In this document: positions 12,339 to 22,643 of the stretch, one piece after another | How positions within the stretch are numbered: the stretch's first letter is position 1 | How the letters are laid out: each line of letters opens with the position of its first letter | From: Flammula alnicola | Lineage: Eukaryota > Basidiomycota > Agaricomycetes > Agaricales > Strophariaceae | Assembly (NCBI GenBank): GCA_015499995.1 | Contig: JADNRV010000179.1 | Coordinates: 40,480 to 104,479, forward strand | DNA length: 64,000 nt | Direction: 5' to 3' | Made by a program: the position numbers and the translations under genes | Notes under the pieces: generated by a model | Told to the model about the DNA's origin: nothing | The model's input: only the letters and a program-made list of their open reading frames with translations | Database searches by the model: none

Positions 12339-13483
12339 CTAATGAATATAACCAGCGTGTTTGAACCATGACATACAATGAGCCGGAGTAATGCAACCAC
12401 ATGCTTCGAGGAGGGCTGCAACTGCATCTTCCTCCCGCCGTATTCTCTCTCCATACCGCCGAAGGAAGGCTTTCACTATTTCGAGTATAAACTTTAGAAA
12501 TTGAAGACTTTTTAGAGTAAAAAACTGTCGTACGTGCGCTGAACGATTCTTCAATCGGTGTCAAATCTGGTGAATATGCTGGAAGGTATAATATGAGGCA
12601 GCCTATGTGATATCGTTCAGGAAATGAAGCACAAATATTAGATATAACCAACCTGCAGCTCGGACAAGGTCCACCAGGGCATCGTTATGATGTATTCTAC
12701 AGTTGTCGAGTATGAGGACAGATCGTTCCGCGGGATAGGGATTCATTTGAGGCAACTATAGATCAACATATTCGTTAGAGAATAAGTCAGTATCAGAAAT
12801 AGAAAGCAATTACTTACGACATCCTCAGCCACAAAATCATAGAACTCCATTGAATCATATGAACCTGGTACAACTTTTGCAGCAATGTAACCCCCGGTCG
12901 TCATCGCAGCCACGAGTGAGTAGCGATCACCTCGGACAAAGACATCTCTCAGCTGTGCTCGCTCTGATAGAGGTGCCCGTCCATAACGCCGTGCAAACGT
13001 GTGCTCGTTTTTGCTGGTCTCATCAAGAACAACATGCTCGGAACCATCCCCACAAAATAGGTCAGATTGCAAGAGCTCCCTCCATTGTTCACGGAGTTCT
13101 TCATCACGCTCAACTGCAATCTTCTGCATGACCTTCCGAGTGAGGCCAGTCTGTTCCAAGTTTTCTTGAAGAGCGGATTTTGATATTATAATGTCGTGTT
13201 GAGTTGCAAGCCAAAGAATAAGTTCATCGAGGTACAAATCGGGAGCTTCTTGGTAGATTTCATGAATCGAGGTAAGAATAGCGCGTGTGAGAATCCTACG
13301 ACGCCCACAAAGAGGAGACGGTGGTCGATTGACTGATCCATGTTCATCAAAGATAGCTTGCCATCTATAAATGCTCGCGGAGGAAACACTCAACACATTG
13401 ACGATATCCACGACATCCCAGCCTTTCTCCCAAAGACTAAGTGCACACTCCTTCAAATCGGCGCTAATATGACGGTAGACCAT
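12339..13483 (-). CDS. Tc1/mariner (DD34E) transposase
   Basis: Cut-and-paste transposase of the IS630/Tc1/mariner superfamily. Four exons on the minus strand, 13483-12818, 12755-12653, 12602-12534 and 12475-12339, splice in phase to 324 aa. Residues ~5-60 form a helix-turn-helix (ISADLKECALSLWEKGWDV; SVSSASIYRWQAIF). The catalytic triad is visible: Asp in VVLDETS, Asp in LILDNCRIHH, and Glu in YSPDLTPIEESF with 34 residues between the second Asp and the Glu. The C-terminus is LLEACGCITPAHCMSWFKHA. All catalytic residues are present and no stop interrupts the spliced frame. The start ATG 13483 gives the first sensible Met before the HTH. Confidence 0.92.
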
Positions 13484-14093
13484 AGTAATGTTGAGGTTGT
13501 GTATGAATAGAAATGGCGTGAAAAGATTGACAGAATAATAGTTGTTGTAGATGTGGTAAAGAGTGATTATTATACCGAACCGCGTTGAACAAGACGCGTA
13601 GAATGGCATTGATCGCCAGCCCATGTCCAAATCCAACCATTCCCAAAAAGGGAATCACGCGTGCGCATGTGCACATGCGCATTTCGAAAAAAAACTGGAT
13701 TCTCAAGGTTTTCCGGAACTGCTGTAAATCCACTTCGCTTTGCGATGACGAGACATTCCGTGAAGATATATGTGACGGCCGTTCCAGTTGATATTTTAAA
13801 TACTTAAATAGTGGAATATCTCATAATCGAGCATAAGAAATCAGATAAATTATATTTTGTCTGCCATCTTGGGTTACTTGTGTTTTCCGTTGGTTTAAGA
13901 CACGAAAGCGGTATATTACTGCTCACTGCCGCGTAATTGCCCCTATATTCTCATGGGCGTCAGTCGGCGCCTTCTGAGGTGAAATGCGCGCCTGTATGAC
14001 TCTAGGCGAGCGTCCTCAGTTAGGGGACGGAAGTTGCCGCCGTAATTCCCACCGTAATGATCGCCGTCATTCCCCCGTAAATTCCAATTCCCG

Positions 14094-14802
14094 AATGCAC
14101 TCCCCCAGCGGCACTTGACATTTGAAAGCTTGAAACGGATCTCTGAAGATTGTCCGCAAAGCTCGGAATAGAATGTGAATTTCCCGATGCGGTGCGCCTT
14201 ATGAATATGTATGACAAAAATAGCCTGAGGTGTAGTGAATTCAAAAAACTCGGCGAAACCTGAGATGTGCAGAAGACATGATCGTCACCGACCTTCTCTG
14301 ATTTTCATTATTTCTATTGAAGCTTCCATTCTAATGTTCAATGTTCGATCTTCAAAGTCCAGACGTGAACATCAGCGTTAGTATTCATTTCTCAGTCAGC
14401 TACGTTCGTCTCCAGTTGAGAGATGTTTCTTCAACCTCGACAGGACTCCGCCATTGTTCCTTGCGCCATATCTAGCCATGTTAACAAGGAATAGCACTTC
14501 ACTTGATACTAGCAAATTTCAAATGCCTTGTAGCCTGATGCATATATTTCATCTATTTCATCACGGCAGGCTTTTCCGCAGACGCAAATGGACGGTCACA
14601 CTGGACATCCCACTCTGTGAGGAGTTTTCGGAAGTTTTCTTTATCCAATGGCCCCTGTTCTTAAACAGTTCGTAAATATATTAACGCAGCAAGAAAATGG
14701 AAAGAGATGAAGACTTCTTGACGTCAAACTGACGGGCGCCTGGCCATGCAAGTCACATCGCCCAGGTCAGCCCACTCAAGCGAGATACATGTCCCTCATG
14801 CT
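14094..14802. other. Intergenic, nothing recognised
   Basis: Between the nested transposons and the solo LTR. There are only short ORFs without domain signals. No splice-linked frame was found. Confidence 0.4.
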
Positions 14803-15282
14803 TGGAGATTGGGAGGTTTCAGAGGCGTGGGAGTCACTGAGAGGCGAATTGGCACACGGTTGTAGATAGCGCGAGAATCAAAGTGAACAGGTTAAAACTG
14901 TATGATTGACTATCAAATCCTGTACAAATGGTCAACTATTTATACTAAGCTAAGAGTACCCGAGTCATGTAAATAAAAGGGAGTCCGGAGGCGAGAAGAC
15001 GGACCCGCTATGGGTGCGTATTGAGTAAGTCATTTTACAAGGGATTACAGAGTCAAAACTAATCATAAGGGGGCGAGAAAGAAGTCAAGAAAGGAGTCAA
15101 ATAATCAAAGACATAGTCATAATATCGAGTCAAGGGATAGTAAGTAAATACGGAGGCTAGGGCAATTGAACGAAGCTATATACAAGTAGATAATGAAACA
15201 AATAGGAGCTTACGAAGATAAGATTAGATACGAGGATGCGTGGTGGTGCCGTGGTGCGTGATGCGTGATGGTATTTGTTACA
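14803..15282 (-). mobile_element. Solo LTR of the 52-62 kb Gypsy family
   Basis: About 480 bp align along their whole length with the LTRs at 52095-52615 and 61939-62458, from TTTCAGAGGCGTGGGAGTCA to GTGATGGTATTTGTTACA. Divergence includes many point changes and a ~40-bp shortfall before the GTGATGCGTGATGG end. No internal region is attached, so it is a recombination remnant. GAGAT occurs at 14805-14809 and again at 15283-15287 directly after the terminal CA. If that is the target duplication, the LTR would begin at TGGGAGG (14810), a few bases inside the aligned end. Orientation is the same as the full element (minus). Confidence 0.85.
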
Positions 15283-15487
15283 GAGATCGATATCCGAGTC
15301 AATCATCCCCCAAATTTTACGTCATTTGTCAAACCTGCTTCACGAGGTCTTCAATCATAGGGTGCTTCGAGACTTTTTCTCAATCGCCCATCTTTTTTCC
15401 GACTGTCAGGTCAAACAAGCATTCCGAACTTGATCTACCACCTATTTTTCTATCCTACTCCTTACAACATCTTCACATCTATAAACC

Positions 15488-15907
15488 ATGAAGGTGAATA
15501 TATTCAAACGTATTAAAAGCAGCTTTTGAGAGCGTCGGAAAACCTTTTGTAATCTAGGTCATTTCTGCTGTCACCTTGGTCTTCGGTGCCATCATTGCGA
15601 CGGCTTCAGCTGGTGACGTTGCCGATCCCGTCCCGGTCGCTCCTGAGGCTGTCGCTCGTGCGGCTGTATGTCGTTATCCTATTATCGATCTCCAAACGAA
15701 GGACTAACGAATCACACCCAGGCCGCATGCACTCTATCCCCCAGGTGCTTCTGCAACAGAATTCAGGAATTATTCTGCGGTAACCAAGCTACTGACCCAG
15801 CATGCACTAATGGGCATGTCTTCGAGTGCAATCGCCTAACTGGCCAAACTTGCGATTATGGAATCAGGACCAGTTGCGTACAGTGTGGGAGGTTGTCGTG
15901 CGCGTGA
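15488..15907 (+). CDS. Small secreted cysteine-rich protein (candidate effector-like)
   Basis: Three exons, 15488-15493, 15558-15665 and 15722-15907, splice to 99 aa. The first exon encodes only Met-Lys. The introns (64 and 56 nt) have standard ends, and the second holds a GACTAACG branch site. Residues 1-20 form a signal peptide ending ATASA. A short Pro/Ala/Val-rich segment (GDVADPVPVAPEAVARA) follows, possibly a propeptide. The mature part of about 60 aa has 10 Cys (CTLSPRCFCN, LFCGN, DPACTNG, FECNR, QTCDYG, TSCVQCG, LSC), enough for five disulphides. I do not recognise the family. Small secreted Cys-rich proteins of basidiomycetes often act outside the cell, for example in host or microbe interaction; that is inference. 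The solo LTR ends 205 bp upstream of the ATG. Confidence 0.8.
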
Positions 15908-16393
15908 AAAGTTTCAACTTTGGAAGATAAAGAATAATGTATACATACTGTTACCTAAATTGTGTTCACGAAATACTCTGTACGAACTTAGTCTGTATAG
16001 TTGAAGCAGAATATCGAATATCTCATGAAAATTCATTTGACAACGAGGACACTTGATACCCCCAGTCGCGTATTTATTTAGGGTCACTCCCCGGTCAAGT
16101 ACCCAACAATAACCGTTAGATGTCCTCGAAAAACCAGGTTCTTGCAGGCATTTTCTGAGGATGCACGAGTGTTTGGACAATAGTTCAGGGTAACGGTGGA
16201 GAAAAGTTTGCCTTAGCTCGGGGAGATAAACATACATACACATGATATATTCAGAGGAAGCGGATTTCCTACTTCATTCAATGTACAGGCAAGATGGAAA
16301 GCAATGTCAAATTCGAACGTCATGAAAGGGTATCAAAAAAAGTGGCATGTACCAACAACCTTCCCTGCCGCCGCTGACGGTGCAAAATCTGCT
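15908..16393. other. Intergenic between the secreted-protein and DUF4238 genes
   Basis: These are convergent 3' flanks. No coding frame with support was seen. Confidence 0.5.
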
Positions 16394-18217
16394 TCACACC
16401 ATTACGTTCATCCAAGGAAAGAGACGCTCGAACAACAGGAAATTGTGATGTTCGGAGAGCCAGTGTGTAAATCCAATTATAGCTGCCTCATACTTGATTC
16501 GACTTGCGAGATCAGAGTTTGTCGGCCCCACTCCCAGCACATCGACCTGCCAGTGGTAGCCGATCAGGGCGAAGAAAAGCTCAGATTCTTCCTTCGGAAG
16601 TCTCTTCACGAGGGTGTTTAAGGACTGAAAGTATCGTCCTCGGTGGTGGATTGGCGGAGGTGGGAGAATTTCCTTCATCTTCAAGATCGCTCTTGCTGCC
16701 ATTTTGTGGATCTCCGATGTTGCTTCGTTGTATTTTGGAACGTCATCCGTGGCAAGGTGATACACACGATAGCCCCTATCATATGTGGACGCGAATTCGA
16801 TTGCACCACTTTTGATAGAGTCCAGAACAACGTTGATACCGGAACGAGGGTTCGGCGAAGTCAAGGAACTGCCTGCTGAGACGCTAACATATTCCGAGAG
16901 GATACCGGAGAGACCACGATAGAGGTATTTCTTTTCATGGAAATATGGAGTTGGTGATTGAAGATAGGATTCAACTGTCCTCTGCATAGCGGCCGGTGAA
17001 GCGAAAGTGACGTTTCCGCTATCTAGAACATTCAACAGAACGACGTGGTTGAGCGCAAGGGTTTGTTTCATTGTGAGCGTAATAATTTTGAACCTAAACC
17101 CGTCTTCTTGAGCCGCTGGAGTTACTCGGTAGACTGCCAAAGCTCGCATGACAGTTTCGGCGTCTCCGCGAGGCCGGGTAAAGTTGGCATACGTCGACGA
17201 CGCTGGAACTGAAGGAATGTCGATAAGGCTGCTGTTCACTACAGCTCCCTGGGACAGTAACGAGGGCATGACTTCGTTGGCGAAAATGGTCTGGCGCAAT
17301 ATGAGTGCTATTTTTGGACTGACGATGAAGAGTCGGTGTATCGCGGGTTGGCCATCGATCGCCCCTTCCCACAATCCAAAGGAATTATCGGCGACAACGA
17401 ATTCTTCGCCTTCTGCGGCCTGCCATATATTCAGGAACAAGCTATCGGCCATAGCCGCATAGTCAACAGCAAAAAAGTTATCAATGATCTCGGGATCCAC
17501 TCTTGTTTGCAACATCATTACAAACTCCTTCTTTCCATACTTCTCCCACAATGCCTCCGCAACATTCACCATCTCGTGGTGAGATGTTTCGAGAATATAT
17601 TTCATCCCGAATAGAAATATGTCATTCTGGGTACGAAGGCCGTATTTCTTCTGAAGGAATTTGTAATATTCACGAAGCGGGCCACTGTCTGGATCGTTCT
17701 CGTCAAAGTACGATGGGATGAGAGATGTTCGTCGATAGTGCATAAGGTAGATGAACTTGCGCACGGTCACCAGCTCTTTCCTTTTCATTGTAACGACATC
17801 CCGCTTGGCATTGATAGCCTGGTGGATACTCCGAATAACTCTTGCTGCGTCATTCTCGAGCCGAGATAGGCCCTGCTCCAGATGGTCCATGTTCTGCGTA
17901 TTACGGTGATCGCGATACATGTTGATGATCCCGTGGACCTTTCCGACCGGCTGAGGCTCGAATGTCTGATTCGGGATGTCATACACCAGGATCGTGTCTT
18001 TATCAATTCCAGTTTTTTGAGCCTTGTGGAAGTTCTTTTGTCGCTCTTTCTTGTTCCTGTCCGACGTACTTGTTGGGCGCTTATTTTGTGATCGAGAAAG
18101 GTAGAGCACGCACCTAGGCTGGATTTGAGCATCTTGAAAGTAACGAAGAATAAAACGAGGGATGTAGTGTTGATATTGATCTTTAGGTATATCATTGCTG
18201 GGTGAATTTGCTGGCAT
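16394..18217 (-). CDS. DUF4238 domain protein
   Basis: A single uninterrupted exon of 607 codons from ATG 18217. DUF4238 hallmarks are visible: an N-terminal HYIPRFILRYF at residues ~17-27, a central helical region with YLMHYRRTSLIPS, and VVADNSFGLWEG at ~275-285. The biochemical role of DUF4238 is not established. The bacterial and fungal members share the His-Tyr-x-Pro-x-x-x-Leu start. The C-terminal ~200 residues (for example ALIGYHWQVDVLG) look specific to fungal members. The absence of introns is unusual beside its intron-rich neighbours and could reflect transfer or retro-copying, but no other sign of either was found. Confidence 0.88.
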   Translation of the reverse strand: MPANSPSNDIPKDQYQHYIPRFILRYFQDAQIQPRCVLYLSRSQNKRPTSTSDRNKKERQKNFHKAQKTGIDKDTILVYDIPNQTFEPQPVGKVHGIINMYRDHRNTQNMDHLEQGLSRLENDAARVIRSIHQAINAKRDVVTMKRKELVTVRKFIYLMHYRRTSLIPSYFDENDPDSGPLREYYKFLQKKYGLRTQNDIFLFGMKYILETSHHEMVNVAEALWEKYGKKEFVMMLQTRVDPEIIDNFFAVDYAAMADSLFLNIWQAAEGEEFVVADNSFGLWEGAIDGQPAIHRLFIVSPKIALILRQTIFANEVMPSLLSQGAVVNSSLIDIPSVPASSTYANFTRPRGDAETVMRALAVYRVTPAAQEDGFRFKIITLTMKQTLALNHVVLLNVLDSGNVTFASPAAMQRTVESYLQSPTPYFHEKKYLYRGLSGILSEYVSVSAGSSLTSPNPRSGINVVLDSIKSGAIEFASTYDRGYRVYHLATDDVPKYNEATSEIHKMAARAILKMKEILPPPPIHHRGRYFQSLNTLVKRLPKEESELFFALIGYHWQVDVLGVGPTNSDLASRIKYEAAIIGFTHWLSEHHNFLLFERLFPWMNVMV

Positions 18218-18779
18218 AATGAATCCGAAAGTAATGGGACAGGGTAACGTTGGCCTGATGGGTTCAATGAGGCTGTGCTGCGGGATCCGAAGCGACGTTT
18301 AAAAATACACGCTGTGCCGCAGTTTGCCGCGCAGCGCTCTTTCAATCTGCAGATCTTGCCACTGCCCCTTGGCAAACTGCCACCGGATCACGTACAGTAC
18401 TATCGCGACGATTTATGTATCCTGTTTCTTTTGGCCGAGACTAGAGTAGCTCTCTCGTTTCTACCACTTCGTCCAAGTCTGGCAACTCAACGTGAATGGT
18501 GCTGTGGGCCTATCAGAATCGGCGCAGGCCTTCAAAGCTTCATGATCTGGACTCGAGGAAGAAATAGTCGACTTCGAGACCAACGGCATAATGGGACAAT
18601 CTCAGCTAAAGCCAACCTTGAACATACCTCAATACCTTCGATGCCCGTCTGGCGGATTGCAACTTAATAAGGCAGACGACCGTCGACGAGGGCAACACAT
18701 CAAATTCTGTTCCTAGATACTAAGCTGAACCAAACTAGTTACACAATGTGCCAGCTTTGCCGGTTTTGCCAACATCACC
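18218..18779. other. Divergent intergenic region
   Basis: Lies between the starts of the DUF4238 gene (minus) and the 2OG-oxygenase relic (plus). It is likely to hold promoter sequence. No defined motif was recognised. Confidence 0.4.
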
Positions 18780-19899
18780 GATACTACGCTAGTATCTTTC
18801 TCTCGGGCGTCCTTCGGGCTGAATAAGGAGGACCTTATCGGCGAATCCTAACTGCAAGGTAGATCCTACGAATTTTGCGATCCTCTTCTCTCCTCTGACA
18901 TCTGGCATCATCGATGCCATTCGTGAAAACCTTCTTCGAGGTCAAAATATCGACAAAGCTATCAATGTCGAGCTCGACAAGCTCAATATATATGGTATTT
19001 TATGCCTTTCTCTGAATGCATACGCCGTTTAGGACCGGAGTCATCCTTCAAAGCTCACGTCGATGCCCCACGTAGTGACACCATGTTGGCTCTCTCGTGG
19101 TCATCCTACCCATCAGGACGGGTCTCTCATTTTCCCCCACCAAGCCAAGGAACGGACTTTCGATACTGAAAATCTCGTCTCTTCTCGACCTCCTGATCTG
19201 CACGCCGCTTTTGTTGCATTCTTCAGCGACGTCGAGCATGAAGTCTCCGTCGTTACCTCAGGTTATCGCATCACGCTCACTTATAACCCAAAGACCAAAC
19301 TCCACCTTCACTGCCTATTATCAATGCTTGGGTTCAAGTCCGCATTAGCAGCTCTTTTGGCGGATCCCGAGTTCCTGCCCATGGGAGGATTTATCGGATT
19401 CGGTCTGTCACATAGGTATCCGATCAATCCTGCGACTACGGAGCTATCCACCCTTGCGAGGGGCCTCAAAGGGAGCGATGTTGTGCTTCAACGCATCTGC
19501 AACGACCTTTCTCTCGAATTATCTCTCAAAACTTCCTACAGGCCAAGCGTTACTCATGCAAACCTCCATTGCCTGCTCAACTCGCTCACTAATTTTCCGG
19601 AGCTCACTGAATTCGAACTTGGGGAAGATACCGATTTCATGCATTACGTCAAATCTGAATATGGCGGGGTATACGTGTATGACTTTGCAGACAGCGGCCC
19701 GAAGAGTGCCTCGGAGTATATTCAGGACGAAGTCAGAGATGCTATTCCCATTGTCTGGATCAAATCGTTGACCGACCGCAATAATTTCTCAACACCATAT
19801 ACCGGGGCCTTTGGAAATGAAGCCGGACTGTCTTGCACGTATGGTGCGGTTTCCCTCGTCTCCCCCATTGGAACTGCCCAAGAACGTAATGCCCTGTAA
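18780..19899 (+). pseudogene. 2-oxoglutarate/Fe(II) oxygenase-like gene, frameshifted
   Basis: Related to fungal prolyl-4-hydroxylase-type 2OG-Fe(II) oxygenases. A plausible exon (about 18870-18994: VDPTNFAILFSPLTSG... to ELDKLNIYG) is followed by an unusually short 38-nt intron (18995-19032). The next exon holds the first iron ligands, the His-x-Asp in FKAHVDAPRSDTM. About 3-10 codons later the conserved reading moves to another frame, LSRGHPTHQDGSLIF then FFSDVEHEVSVVTSGYRITLTYN (distal His and the 2OG-binding Arg), running to the TAA near 19899. So a one-base shift near 19085 separates the two halves of the active site. Further upstream (18730-18860) only scraps of the N-terminus appear, with stops. 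It could be an assembly indel, but the poor N-terminus favours a pseudogene. Confidence 0.65.
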
Positions 19900-20251
19900 C
19901 CGATCCTGCGGGAAATATGATTTTCTTTCCGTATTCCGATTGTTGTGTTCCTCAGGCTGCGCGACTCTTGAAAAATGTACTATTTTTGAGTCTCTTCTTG
20001 TGCATCTGTATTTTTTGTACCAGGAAGTTGTCTGGTTTCCGGAAAAGATATCCATAGTTGTACCGGTAGTAGTAGTGCGCTCAAGCGCTAAAGTCAAAGT
20101 TGAATATGCCTAGGCCTATGAATATATGACGTCACATCCTTCGGGGTCACTGAAGGATTGGGGCCGACCTCTTCCTTGCACGACTGCATTCAACGCGCAC
20201 AACACTCTTCTTTCGGTTTCTATATCTTACATCGATATCTTTCAGTACACA

Positions 20252-20809
20252 ATGAGCCTCAGAAGCGACCCCAATACCAAGCCAGGCAGACCAGATCGTA
20301 CGTTGCCGCCTCCTTACTCCCAACATTTGATTTGAATTCCTGACTTCTGAACGTTTACAATAGCGGTAACGAGGAACCAACCTGAGATGGAGAGGATAAA
20401 CACGGACGAGAGGACGGGGCGGAGAACATGCCAGGGAATTACCCATTGACAGAAGACTGTACGTACAGAAGATCACCTATTCCTTGGCGCCTTCAGGGAT
20501 ATTCGTAGCACAAGCTATGCTAAAGATCTCTTTGCTTATAGCTACAACTTCTGGAGGATACGGAGCCACCCCAGACAAAATCTGGTCGAACAAAGCTCAA
20601 CGAGGGACGGATATGCCTTTGGCACCAGCGCGGATAGCAATGCCGCCGCCAAAGCAGGAAGCGAGTCTGATACTGGCCTGATCAACCAAGCCGTGGATGG
20701 GACGGATTTGCGGAACGAATTGCAAGATGCGAAACAAGGGAGAGATGAGGGCTCGTTTCTAGAGGAAGACGAATGGGGCATGGAGAAAGGTGCGGGTAAA
20801 GATTTCTGA
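20252..20809 (+). pseudogene. Small unknown gene with an in-frame TGA
   Basis: ATG 20252 (MSLRSDPNTKPGRPD) is followed by a GT..AG intron of about 65 nt and an exon PVTRNQPEMERINTDER. This reaches a TGA at 20447-20449 and then continues in the same frame for ~120 codons (EDHLFLGAFRDIRSTSYAK ... EEDEWGMEKGAGKDF) to the TGA at 20807-20809. The downstream part is open, acidic and protein-like, so the TGA looks like a nonsense change, perhaps CGA to TGA. An alternative is an unrecognised intron around the stop. No domain is known to me. Confidence 0.4.
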
Positions 20810-21840
20810 GGGGGAAACCAGAGGTGGCCATGCTCCAACTTCTTGCCAATTGTCGCCTTATTTGCCTGGATTACCCGTCTTTGAGCTTGGAAGTAATGAC
20901 ATGAATTCATTCGCGCTCTAATGATACACGCTTTCTCGGAAACGACATTTCTTACGGGGCTAATAGGTAGAGACATACAGTCTTCTGGGATATCGTCGTC
21001 GTCCACGAAACACTGCGCGCTCATGCCCAAGCCTCGAGCAGGAAAGAACTCCTACATCAAACGTTCATTGCCCTACTGCACACGAGCAGCCCGGATGATG
21101 GCATCTCAAGCATGGAGAACTGTTCAGTTTCCTGAACGTCAATTCGAAAATAAATGGTTCATGTGATGAAGACCTACATGTCGGGTTACACGGTTGCAAT
21201 GGAAGTGCGTCCATGAAAAGACGGAGGAACACGATATTCCGTTTCGAACCTAACGGATCGAACATAGCGGCAGATGTCTAACCATAGGCATGGGCTAATG
21301 CAGCGACAAGCTTGTGCAATATATTACCTCAAGCTTCGCCCAAATCTATTAAAAAGGAACATGAAGAAATCAGGCAAGATAAAGTAGCGGAAAGGCGCAT
21401 AAAACGCACCATGCGCCGCTGTGTCGTCCGCCAAACCGGAATACAAGGTTCGTGGTCCTATTTGGAGAATCAGGAAAGTAGCTTTGAATGGTAGGCAATC
21501 TGGCGTTAAACAACACTTGCGCGTTGAATAAGGGAGGATTCATGGTCTGAGGGAGGATTCAGGGTCTTGCAAACACCGCCCCGAAACATCTCCCATCAAG
21601 CGATTGATATATCGTGCTACGATAGTATTTACATATATCGTGATCGACACATCACATATATCGTAGTCTGGCTAGAAGACTAAGTATTAATGACACCGTC
21701 AAGATTCGGCTGTTCCACAAACAAAAAGATCATAAGCGCGGTGCATAATATACGAAAAAAGAGATCGCCCATACGGCAGCGTACGTCCAAAGAAGCAGAG
21801 TAGAAAAGCCATGCGAGCCACTGTACCATAACATCCCCCA
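20810..21840. other. Intergenic, with a short ATATATCG-type repeat cluster
   Basis: No gene is supported. At about 21,605-21,670 the motif ATATATCGT recurs four times in direct and inverted form, making an imperfect palindromic AT-rich cluster of about 65 bp. Confidence 0.4.
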
Positions 21841-22486
21841 TCAGCCATAACGAACATGAATACAAAAAAAAACGTACTGCGCTGGCCTCGTGAAAAAAGC
21901 ATTATTCGACCCCGCCCTACCTGCCTGTACGCTCACTACCACAGGATCCGCCGCAATGCCCGTCCCTGCTCCCTGCACGTTCGAAAAGCTGGAAAGTAAA
22001 CGCGCTGCCCATGAACCCTGCAAGTTATTTTCCTCCGAGACGTTCTTCGACATCTGGAAGAGCAAAGTTGAGGTTAGACACCAGAGACGGAGGAAGGGCA
22101 GAGAAGGAAGGTCATACTCGGGTTGACAAAAGAAGACCCAAATACAACAATTTGCCGTCTTCATTAATCCCACATTCGCCACTGCATTCGTAAAGGAAAC
22201 GCCGCTTGAGGGTAGGATGGGTAACGAAGGAATATCAAAAATGAAGTAGACGAACGTGAGATTGGGAGCAATACGCGTAATCACGCGTGTCAGACATGTA
22301 GCCCGACTTGTGCGCCAATGACGAGGCGTCAACGGAGAGTTTGGACTGGAGAAACGCAGACGCGATAGCCTTGACTGCGGGTCCTGAGGAAAAGGTCGGG
22401 CCCGAGACAAGTGAGTAACCCATACGTCTCTGTATTTCTATCGGTAAGTACAATATACATGAAGGAAATGTTGATGCGCACTTCAT
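21841..22486 (-). pseudogene. M36 fungalysin-like metalloprotease fragment (propeptide part)
   Basis: Minus-strand pieces match the fungalysin (peptidase M36) pro-region in order. AVKAIASAFLQSKLSVDASSL and KSGYMSD come from one frame, then GVSFTNAVANVG from another, with NEDGKLLYLG in the first frame's continuation. A later piece, DPVVVSVQAGRAGSNNAFF, resembles the ND-V-VSVQD-SGTNNA-F segment that precedes the catalytic domain. No HExxH catalytic motif follows, because the sequence ends in unrelated frames at ~21,841. The frame change inside the FTP-type propeptide and the missing protease domain make it a truncated pseudogene. The family call is from remembered motif order, not a search. Confidence 0.6.
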
Positions 22487-22643
22487 ACACAGAGTTGGGA
22501 AAGTTGTGACTTGCAGACGACGCGTGGGCCGTGCACTGAGGCAGCGTAATTTAAAATTACGAACTAATCACATCGATTTCTTTATCTAATCTTATCGCAA
22601 ACACACGGATAAAGGAAAGATGATAAATTCTAGCCTCTACTGC

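Larger units (their letters stand above)
10363..13724. mobile_element. Tc1/mariner-type transposon, 3,362 bp, with a passenger gene
   Basis: Long terminal inverted repeats of more than 110 bp start CAGCAGTTCCGGAAAACCTT at 10363 and mirror this at 13724. The two ends are nearly identical, differing by single bases such as CACACGCG versus CACATGCG. The element is flanked by TA at 10361-10362 and 13725-13726, the target duplication expected for the IS630/Tc1/mariner superfamily. Inside are two convergent genes: a 499-aa non-transposase gene (10563-12274, plus) and a 324-aa DD34E transposase gene (12339-13483, minus), whose stops lie 64 bp apart. Both reading frames are open after splicing, so the element may be active. 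Confidence 0.9.
10083..14093. mobile_element. Small TIR element split by a Tc1/mariner insertion
   Basis: About 58 bp starting GGGAATTGGAATTTACGG at ~10083-10140 recur as the reverse complement at ~14036-14093, with a few mismatches. Each copy contains the internal motif ATCATTACGGTGGGAATTACGG. If the Tc1/mariner element (10363-13724) is removed, the remainder is about 647 bp with terminal inverted repeats and no coding capacity, which is a MITE-like structure. A target-site duplication was not found at the outer ends, so the exact boundaries and family are open. Confidence 0.6.
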
